This document shows, in pieces, positions 57,846-64,000 of a stretch of 64,000 nucleotides of DNA. This stretch comes from Streptomyces sp. NBC_01549 (lineage in GTDB: Bacteria; Actinomycetota; Actinomycetes; Streptomycetales; Streptomycetaceae), in NCBI RefSeq assembly GCF_026339955.1, contig NZ_JAPEPW010000001.1, forward strand, positions 5,787,001 through 5,851,000, written 5' to 3'. The position numbers were made by a program, and so were the translations under genes. The notes under the pieces were generated by a model. It did no database searches. It was given only the letters and a program-made list of their open reading frames with translations, and was not told the DNA's origin. Each line of letters opens with the position of its first letter. The stretch's first letter is position 1.

Positions 57846-60104
57846 GTGTCCCGCACGTCCGGAACCACCCCCGACTCCCGCACCGCCCTACGCGTCTGCC
57901 CCCTCTGCGAGGCCACCTGCGGGCTGACGCTCACCATCGAGGGCACCCGGGTCACCGGCGCCCGCGGCGACCGCGAAGACGTGTTCAGCAAGGGGTTCAT
58001 CTGCCCGAAGGGCGCCTCCTTCGGCGCGGCCGACGGCGACCCCGACCGGCTGCGCACGCCCCTCGTCCGCACGGACGGCGAACTGCGCGAGGCCACCTGG
58101 GAAGAGGCCTTCGACGCGATCGCGGCGGGCCTCGGCCCAGTCGTCGAGCAGCATGGCCCGCACGCCCTCGGCGTCGTCCTCGGCAACCCGAACGTGCACA
58201 CCATGGCCGGCGCCCTCTACCCGACCGTCCTGCTCACCGCACTGCGCACCCACAGCGTCTTCACCGCCTCCACGCTCGACCAGATGCCCAAACACGTCTC
58301 GAGCGGCCTGCTCTACGGCGACGCCAACGCCATCCCGGTCCCGGACCTCGACCACACCGACCACCTCCTCCTCATCGGCGCCAACCCCCTGGAATCCAAC
58401 GGGAGTCTGTGCACCGCCCCCGACTTCCCCGGCAAGCTCAAGGCGCTGCGCGCCCGCGGCGGCACCCTGACGGTCATCGACCCGCGCACCACCCGTACGG
58501 CCAAACTCGCCGACCGCCACGTCACCGTCCGCCCCGGCACCGACGCCCTGCTGCTCGCCGCGATGACATACGTCCTCTTCGAGGAGAAGCTCGTCGACCT
58601 CGGCGACCTCGCCCCGCACGTCCAGGACGTCGAGGAACTCGCCACCGCCGTACGGGACTTCACTCCCGAGGCCGCGAGCGAGGCCTGCGACGTGGACGCC
58701 GACACCATCCGGGCGCTCGCCCGCGAACTCGCCGCCGCCCCCACCGCCGCCGTCTACGGCCGCATCGGCAGCTGCACCGTCCCGCACGGCACCCTCGCCA
58801 GCTGGCTCGTCGACGTCCTCAACATCCTCACCGGCAACCTCGACCGCCCCGGCGGCGCCCTCTTCCCACAGGCCGCCACCGACAAGACGCCCCGCCCCGC
58901 CGGACCCGGTCGCGGCTTCGCGCTCGGCCGCTGGCACAGCCGGGTGAGCCGCCACCCCGAGGCCAAGGGCGAACTTCCGCTCGCCGCACTCGCCGAGGAG
59001 ATCGACACCGCCACACCCGAGGGCAGCCCCGTCCGCGCCCTCATCGCCATCGCCGGCAACCCCGTACTGTCGGCCCCCGACGGCAACCGCCTCGACAAGG
59101 CCCTCGACTCCCTCGACTTCATGGTCAGCGTCGACCCCTACCTGAACGAGACCGCACGCCACGCGGACGTCGTACTGCCGCCGCCCCCGCCCTCCCAGAG
59201 CGCCCACCACGACTTCGCCTTCAACACCCTCGCCGTACGCAACCAGGTCCGCTACAACCGCCCCGCCGTCCCCCTCGAACCGGGCCGCATGGCCGAGACC
59301 GAGATCCTCGCCCGGCTGGTGCTCGCCGCGACCGGCATGCATGGCGCGGACCCGTCCGCCGTGGACGCCATGGTCATCGACTCCACCCTCGGCAAGGCCG
59401 TCCAGGACCCGCACGGACCCGTCCACGAACGCGACCCGAAGGAACTCGCCACGCGGCTCACCGGCGAGAACGGACCCGAACGCAGGCTCGACATGATGCT
59501 GCGCCTCGGCCCCTACGGCGAGGGCTTCGGCGCCCGGCCCGACGGCCTGAGCCTGGAGAAACTGCTCGCCCACCCGCACGGCATCGACCTCGGACCGCTG
59601 CGCCCCCGTCTGCCGCAGCCACTGAAGACGCGCAGCGGGAAGATCGAGCTGCTGCCCGCACCGATTGCCGACGATCTTCCCCGGCTGCGCGCCGCCCTGC
59701 GCGAGCGTCCGGCGGCGATCGTCCTCGTCGGCCGCCGTCACCTGCGCTCCAACAACAGCTGGATGCACAACGTCCCCGCCCTCACCGGCGGCACCAACCG
59801 CTGCACCCTGCACATCCACCCCGAGGACGCCGCACGCCTCGGCCTCGCCGACGGGGCGGCCGTGCGCGTCAAGGGCGCCGGGGGAGAGGTCGTGGCCCCG
59901 GCCGAGGTCACGGACGCCGTACGACGCGGGGTGGTGAGCCTGCCGCACGGCTGGGGCCACGACCGCCCCGGCACCCGGATGAGCCACGCGGCCCTGGACC
60001 CGGGTGTGAACGTCAACCAGCTCCTCGACGGCTCGCTCCTCGACCCGCTGTCGGGCACGGCGGTGCTCAACGGGGTGCCCGTGGAGCTCGCGGCATGCCC
60101 GTAG
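57846..60104 (+). CDS. molybdopterin oxidoreductase (4Fe-4S, formate-dehydrogenase/nitrate-reductase type)
   Basis: 752 residues from GTG 57846, behind GGGAGGA. An N-terminal 4Fe-4S site is CPLCEATC plus FICPKG (~17-57). The molybdopterin domain follows with IGANPLESNGSLC, TVIDPRTTRTAKLAD and the C-terminal molydopterin dinucleotide-binding domain (LVGRRHLRSNNSWMHN, HPEDAARLGLADG). It has no Tat signal, so it acts in the cytoplasm. Its substrate (formate, nitrate or an organic S/N-oxide) cannot be told. No partner subunit or fdhD gene is adjacent. Confidence 0.88.
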   Translation: MSRTSGTTPDSRTALRVCPLCEATCGLTLTIEGTRVTGARGDREDVFSKGFICPKGASFGAADGDPDRLRTPLVRTDGELREATWEEAFDAIAAGLGPVVEQHGPHALGVVLGNPNVHTMAGALYPTVLLTALRTHSVFTASTLDQMPKHVSSGLLYGDANAIPVPDLDHTDHLLLIGANPLESNGSLCTAPDFPGKLKALRARGGTLTVIDPRTTRTAKLADRHVTVRPGTDALLLAAMTYVLFEEKLVDLGDLAPHVQDVEELATAVRDFTPEAASEACDVDADTIRALARELAAAPTAAVYGRIGSCTVPHGTLASWLVDVLNILTGNLDRPGGALFPQAATDKTPRPAGPGRGFALGRWHSRVSRHPEAKGELPLAALAEEIDTATPEGSPVRALIAIAGNPVLSAPDGNRLDKALDSLDFMVSVDPYLNETARHADVVLPPPPPSQSAHHDFAFNTLAVRNQVRYNRPAVPLEPGRMAETEILARLVLAATGMHGADPSAVDAMVIDSTLGKAVQDPHGPVHERDPKELATRLTGENGPERRLDMMLRLGPYGEGFGARPDGLSLEKLLAHPHGIDLGPLRPRLPQPLKTRSGKIELLPAPIADDLPRLRAALRERPAAIVLVGRRHLRSNNSWMHNVPALTGGTNRCTLHIHPEDAARLGLADGAAVRVKGAGGEVVAPAEVTDAVRRGVVSLPHGWGHDRPGTRMSHAALDPGVNVNQLLDGSLLDPLSGTAVLNGVPVELAACP

Positions 60105-60193
60105 CGGGCCTCCGCTCACCGAGACAAGCCTGTGACCTGGAGTTTTGCGCTTATTGCTCGCGTGTCAACATCTTGTTAACGCAATCTTGCGCG

Positions 60194-60248
60194 ACCTAAC
60201 GTCATCGCACCGCCGTCCCTGGTGGGAGTTCAAGGGCGAACGTTAGGT
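60194..60248 (+). promoter_or_regulatory. leader inverted repeat of the citrate transporter gene
   Basis: ACCTAACGT (60194-60202) and ACGTTAGGT (60240-60248) are perfect 9-bp arms separated by 37 bases and end 10 bases before the start codon. It may be an operator or a leader hairpin covering the ribosome site. AT-richer sequence with TTGTTAAC lies just upstream (60170-60180). Confidence 0.45.
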
Positions 60249-60258
60249 AATCCAACTC

Positions 60259-61671
60259 ATGCTGACCATCCTCGGCTTCACCATGATCGCGACCTTCCTG
60301 GTCCTGATCATGCTGAAGAAGATGTCGCCGATCGCGGCGCTCGTGCTGATCCCGGCACTCTTCTGTGTCTTCGTCGGAAAGGGCGCCAAGCTCGGTGACT
60401 ACGTCATCGACGGCGTCACCAGCCTCGCCCCCACGGCGGCGATGCTGATGTTCGCGATCGTCTACTTCGGTGTGATGATCGACGTCGGTCTCTTCGACCC
60501 GATCGTCCGGGGGATCCTCAAGTTCTGCAAGGCCGACCCGCTGCGGATCGTGGTCGGCACGGCGCTCCTCGCCGCGATCGTCTCCCTCGACGGCGACGGC
60601 TCGACCACCTTCATGATCACGGTCTCGGCGATGTACCCGCTGTACAAGCGCCTCAAGATGAGCCTGGTCGTGATGACCGGCGTCGCCGCCATGGCCAACG
60701 GCGTCATGAACACGCTCCCCTGGGGCGGCCCCACGGCCCGCGCCGCGACCGCGCTGAAGCTCGACGCCAGCGACATCTTCGTCCCGATGATCCCGGCCCT
60801 CGCCGTCGGTCTCCTCGCCGTCTTCGCCCTCTCGTACGTCCTCGGACGCCGTGAGCGCAAGCGGCTCGGCGTCCTCACGCTGGACGAGGTCCTGGAGCCG
60901 GAGACCGAGACGGTGCTGGTCGGTGCGGGTGCGAGCGCCTCCGGTGACGGCGCGAAGAAGGCGACGCGTGCGGGTGGTTCGGGCTCCGGCACCGACGCGG
61001 ACGCCAAGCTGCCCGAAGCGGACGACGACTTCAAGGGTCTCGACCCCCACCGCGCCACCCTGCGCCCCAAGCTCTACTGGTTCAACGCGCTCCTGACGGT
61101 CACCCTGCTCACCGCCATGATCATGGAGTGGCTGCCGATCCCGGTCCTCTTCCTGCTCGGCGCCGCGCTCGCGCTCACCGTCAACTTCCCCCACATGCCC
61201 GACCAGAAGGCCCGCCTCGGCGCCCACGCCGAGAACGTCCTGAACGTCTCCGGCATGGTCTTCGCCGCCGCCGTCTTCACCGGCGTCCTCCAGGGCACCG
61301 GCATGGTCGACCACATGTCCAAGTGGCTGGTCTCCAACATCCCCGCGGGCATGGGCCCGCACATGGCCTTCGTCACCGGCGTCCTGAGCATCCCGCTCAC
61401 CTACTTCATGTCGAACGACGGCTTCTACTTCGGCGTCCTCCCAGTCCTCGCCGAAGCGGGCCAGGCACACGGAGTCTCGTCCCTGGAGATCGCCCGCGCC
61501 TCGCTCGTCGGCCAGCCGCTGCACATGTCCAGCCCGCTGGTGCCCGCCGTGTATGTCCTCGTCGGCATGGCGAAGGTCGAATTCGGCGACCACACCAGGT
61601 TCGTGGTGAAGTGGGCGGCGCTGACTTCGGTGGTGGTGTTGGGGGCGGGGATCCTGTTCGGCATCATCTGA
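60259..61671 (+). CDS. CitMHS-family metal-citrate transporter
   Basis: 470 residues, 11 to 12 membrane segments, of the CitMHS family that takes up citrate as a complex with divalent or ferric metal together with protons. Conserved stretches include SLDGDGSTTFMITVSAMYPLYK, NTLPWGGPTARAA and SNDGFYFGVLPVLAE. A polar cytoplasmic loop (~215-265) contains a Gly/Ser-rich insert. I recall the S. coelicolor counterpart (CitSc, SCO1710) as an iron/calcium-citrate importer; metal preference here is not determinable. It stands alone. Confidence 0.9.
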   Translation: MLTILGFTMIATFLVLIMLKKMSPIAALVLIPALFCVFVGKGAKLGDYVIDGVTSLAPTAAMLMFAIVYFGVMIDVGLFDPIVRGILKFCKADPLRIVVGTALLAAIVSLDGDGSTTFMITVSAMYPLYKRLKMSLVVMTGVAAMANGVMNTLPWGGPTARAATALKLDASDIFVPMIPALAVGLLAVFALSYVLGRRERKRLGVLTLDEVLEPETETVLVGAGASASGDGAKKATRAGGSGSGTDADAKLPEADDDFKGLDPHRATLRPKLYWFNALLTVTLLTAMIMEWLPIPVLFLLGAALALTVNFPHMPDQKARLGAHAENVLNVSGMVFAAAVFTGVLQGTGMVDHMSKWLVSNIPAGMGPHMAFVTGVLSIPLTYFMSNDGFYFGVLPVLAEAGQAHGVSSLEIARASLVGQPLHMSSPLVPAVYVLVGMAKVEFGDHTRFVVKWAALTSVVVLGAGILFGII

Positions 61672-61689
61672 CGGGCGGGTGACGGCTGA

Positions 61690-61773
61690 CAGTTTCTGTC
61701 ATCTGTTATCTGTCATCTGAAATCCGTCATCTGCCACCTGTTCTCTGAAATCCGTCATCTGTCAGCCGTCATC
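61690..61773. repeat. 14-bp tandem repeat, six units
   Basis: Six contiguous 14-base units resembling TGAAATCCGTCATC fill 84 of the 120 bases between the citrate transporter stop and the MFS start; units 3 and 5 are identical. The AT content is higher than surroundings. Confidence 0.85.
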
Positions 61774-61791
61774 GGATGGAGAGGTGTCCCC

Positions 61792-63066
61792 GTGGGGCCC
61801 GGTCGGAACCGCGGCTGGCTGCTGCGCCTCGTCATCGCCTTCAGCTTCGCGCAGGGGGCGGTGTCGATGGCCCGGCCCGCCGTCTCCTACCGGGCCCTTG
61901 CCCTGGGCGCGGACGAACGTGCCATCGGTGTGATCGCCGGTGTGTACGCCCTGCTGCCCCTCTTCGCCGCCGTGCCGCTGGGCCGCCGTACCGACCACGG
62001 CCGTTGTGCCCCGCTGCTGCCCGTCGGGGTCGTCCTCATCGCGGGCGGTTGCGCGCTCAGCGGTACGGCGGACTCGCTGGGGGCGATGGCTGCCTGGAGC
62101 GGGGTGATGGGCCTCGGCCACCTCTGTTTCGTCATCGGTGCCCAGTCGATCGTGGCCCGGCAGTCCGCGCCGCACGAGCAGGACCGCAACTTCGGCCATT
62201 TCACCATCGGCGCCTCCCTGGGCCAGCTGGTCGGACCGATCGTCGCGGGCTTCCTGATCGGGGGCTCGGACAGGGCGGGCAGCAGCGCGCAGGCCCTGCT
62301 CGTCGCGGGTGCGGTCGCCGCGGTGTCGTTCACCTCGCTCTGGCGTATCGAACACCGCAGGCCCGCCGAGTCCCGTACGGCTCAGGGCGACCGTGTCCCG
62401 GTACATCGCATCCTGCGCGCCCGGGGCGTACCCGCCGGAATCCTCATCAGCCTCTCCGTGCTGTCCGCGACGGACATCCTGACCGCGTATCTGCCGGTGG
62501 TCGGCGAGCACCGGGGCATCGCGCCGTCCGTGATCGGTCTGCTGCTCAGTCTGCGCGCGGCGGCGACCATCGCCTGCCGGCTGGTCATGACGCCGATGCT
62601 GCGGCTGCTGGGCCGGGCGACGCTGCTCACCGCGACCTGTCTGGTGGCGGGTGTGCTGTGCGCGGGGCTCGCGCTGCCCGTGCCGGTGTGGGCGCTGGCC
62701 GCGATGCTGCTGGTCCTCGGCTTCTGTCTGGGCGTCGGCCAGCCGCTGTCCATGACGACGGTCGTACAGGCGGCCCCGGACGAGGCCCGCTCCACGGCCC
62801 TCGCCCTGCGGCTGACCGGCAACCGGGTCGGTCAGGTGGCCGCCCCCGCCGCCGCGGGGCTGGTCGCCGGGGTCGCCGGCGTGGCCGCGCCGTTCGTGAT
62901 GCTGGGCGCGCTGTTGGTGCTGTCCTCGGGGGTCGCGCTGCGCTCGCCGAGGAAGGCGCCCGCCGGGCGCGTACGGCCCCGGGTGCCCGTGCGTCGCAAG
63001 AGCGACATCTGCCCTTCCCCCGACAGGCCCGATGAGGGTGAGCCGAAGCGTCTGCCGGGCCGGTAG
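61792..63066 (+). CDS. MFS transporter (12 helices)
   Basis: 424 residues with 12 predicted helices and no motif of a named subfamily; PLGRRTDHGRCAPLL is the cytoplasmic loop A motif between helices 2 and 3. It probably exports a small molecule. GTG 61792 has GGAGAGG upstream. A charged ~45-residue C-terminal tail extends past the last helix. The 14-bp tandem repeat lies immediately before it. Confidence 0.87.
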   Translation: MGPGRNRGWLLRLVIAFSFAQGAVSMARPAVSYRALALGADERAIGVIAGVYALLPLFAAVPLGRRTDHGRCAPLLPVGVVLIAGGCALSGTADSLGAMAAWSGVMGLGHLCFVIGAQSIVARQSAPHEQDRNFGHFTIGASLGQLVGPIVAGFLIGGSDRAGSSAQALLVAGAVAAVSFTSLWRIEHRRPAESRTAQGDRVPVHRILRARGVPAGILISLSVLSATDILTAYLPVVGEHRGIAPSVIGLLLSLRAAATIACRLVMTPMLRLLGRATLLTATCLVAGVLCAGLALPVPVWALAAMLLVLGFCLGVGQPLSMTTVVQAAPDEARSTALALRLTGNRVGQVAAPAAAGLVAGVAGVAAPFVMLGALLVLSSGVALRSPRKAPAGRVRPRVPVRRKSDICPSPDRPDEGEPKRLPGR

Positions 63067-63260
63067 GCGATCGTCCGTTTCCGCCGCACCGGGACAGGGG
63101 CGGGAACCGGACCGCGAGCGACACGCCGGATCGCGCCGGGTGTCTTCCCCCGGGCGGTCGCGGTCCGTTAACTTCCGTGACTCATACGTTCCTTGCGACC
63201 CGCTCGGGGCGTTCCGACCGCGGAGCGACAGCGCCCTGTGAGCCCCCGGGGGCACCCTTC

Positions 63261-64000
63261 ATGACACGCGCCATCTCCCTGCACCAGGTCAGCAAGTCGT
63301 ACACGCGCGGTGTTCGCGTGGTGGAACGGCTGTCGCTGGACATCCGGCCGGGCGAGTTCCTCGTACTGCTCGGACCCTCCGGCTGCGGCAAGTCGACCGT
63401 GCTGAGGATGATCGCCGGTCTGGAGGACGCCACTGAGGGCGAGGTGCGCCTCGACGGTGAGGACGCGGGCGATCTCCCGCCGTCCGAGCGGGACATGGCG
63501 ATGGTCTTCCAGAACTTCGCCCTCTATCCGAGCATGACGGGCCGCGACAACATCGGCTTCCCGTTACGCATCGAGACCCCCGGCGAGGACCCGCGTCCGC
63601 GCGTCGACGCCACCGCCCGGATGCTCGGCATCGAGGACCTCCTCGACCGTTTCCCCCACCAGTTGTCGGGCGGCGAACGCCAGCGCGTGGCGATGGGCCG
63701 TGCGATCGCCCGCCACCCCTCCGCCTTCCTGATGGACGAGCCGCTCTCCAACCTCGACGCCAAACTCCGCAACCACCTGCGCGCCGAGATCGCCTCGCTC
63801 ACCAGGGAGTTGGGCGTCACCACGGTGTACGTCACCCACGACCAGGCCGAAGCGCTGTCCCTCGGCGACCGGGTCGCTGTCCTGCGCGGCGGCGTCCTGC
63901 AGCAACTGGGCACACCCCGTACGGTCTACGCGCTGCCCGCGAACGTCTTCGTCGCCGCCTTCATCGGCACCCCGCGCATCAATCTGCTGCGCGGCCTGGT
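63261..64000 (+). CDS. carbohydrate-type ABC ATPase (3' partial)
   Basis: The first 246 residues of an MsmK/UgpC-like ATPase; the frame is open at the window end. Walker A GPSGCGKST, Q-loop VFQNFALYPSM, signature LSGGERQRVAMGRA, Walker B FLMDEPLSNLDAKLR and switch VTHDQAEAL are all present, and the C-terminal regulatory (TOBE) domain is beginning (FIGTPRINLL). Membrane and binding subunits would lie beyond 64000. The 194-bp upstream gap has no gene. Confidence 0.9.
   Translation, partial: MTRAISLHQVSKSYTRGVRVVERLSLDIRPGEFLVLLGPSGCGKSTVLRMIAGLEDATEGEVRLDGEDAGDLPPSERDMAMVFQNFALYPSMTGRDNIGFPLRIETPGEDPRPRVDATARMLGIEDLLDRFPHQLSGGERQRVAMGRAIARHPSAFLMDEPLSNLDAKLRNHLRAEIASLTRELGVTTVYVTHDQAEALSLGDRVAVLRGGVLQQLGTPRTVYALPANVFVAAFIGTPRINLLRGL

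Noticed and set aside
57794..60199. Long second plus-strand open frame over the molybdopterin enzyme
   Set aside because: Pro/Arg-rich composition and no motifs; the enzyme in the other frame has all family signatures.
61690..61773. CRISPR array
   Set aside because: Units are 14 bases with no spacers and no cas genes nearby; simple tandem repeat.

Overview
The window is high-GC (about 70%) DNA with strong G/C bias at third codon positions, many GTG starts, many secreted hydrolases, ATGA-coupled operons and actinobacterial families (SepF-like, streptogrisins, SigK/RskA, DUF5685). This points firmly to a Streptomyces chromosome. From memory, and not checked, the order acyl-CoA dehydrogenase, sflA, dnaE2, Y-family polymerase, lipase, LPMO, SGNH hydrolase, kinase, ECF sigma, hmgA, citrate transporter follows the SCO1750 to SCO1710 stretch of S. 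coelicolor, so this looks like core-arm DNA with accessory insertions.

Layout. 1-5 kb: end of a DHA2 drug-efflux gene, a long inverted-repeat element, a glutaryl-CoA-dehydrogenase-like enzyme, a SepF paralogue and a cysteine-tailed DUF5685 protein. 5-13 kb: a divergent uptake and oxidation cluster made of an amino-acid-type ABC transporter, an FAD/NAD(P) protein, two LLM flavin monooxygenases and a DUF1684 protein. It resembles organosulfur scavenging loci. 13-17 kb: two streptogrisin-type proteases flanking a slipin. 17-21 kb: a LexA-box-controlled dnaE2 coupled to a Y-family polymerase that lacks its first catalytic segment. 21-29 kb: cupin/MarR pair, secreted lipase, sortase-anchored LPMO, GNATs, a small regulator whose stop codon is shared with a 195-bp MITE, DUF72 and a DUF5925 AAA protein. 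A PafBC-type damage promoter now drives only a truncated methyltransferase.

30-38 kb: a glycan locus with two GT2 enzymes, a NodB deacetylase and a 1288-aa flippase fused to a second polytopic membrane domain, converging on a GH39-like hydrolase. 38-41 kb: a subtilase pseudogene with several frameshifts and an SGNH esterase. 41-50 kb: a Ser/Thr kinase, then NicO metal transporter, TPR protein and DUF4331 protein divergent from sigK-rskA, which are separated by an extra 63-codon ORF. 50.5-53 kb: a TnpB-only IS605-type element flanked by halves of two broken genes (ABC-2 permease and TetR). 53-57 kb: a type-ISP-like specificity protein, GntR regulator and homogentisate dioxygenase. 57-64 kb: lipoprotein-TetR pair, molybdopterin oxidoreductase, CitMHS metal-citrate transporter, MFS transporter preceded by a 14-bp tandem repeat, and a carbohydrate-type ABC ATPase cut by the window end.

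No rRNA, tRNA or CRISPR array was seen. Regulation is visible mainly as palindromes in divergent intergenic gaps, a LexA box, a PafBC motif and a possible SigK promoter.
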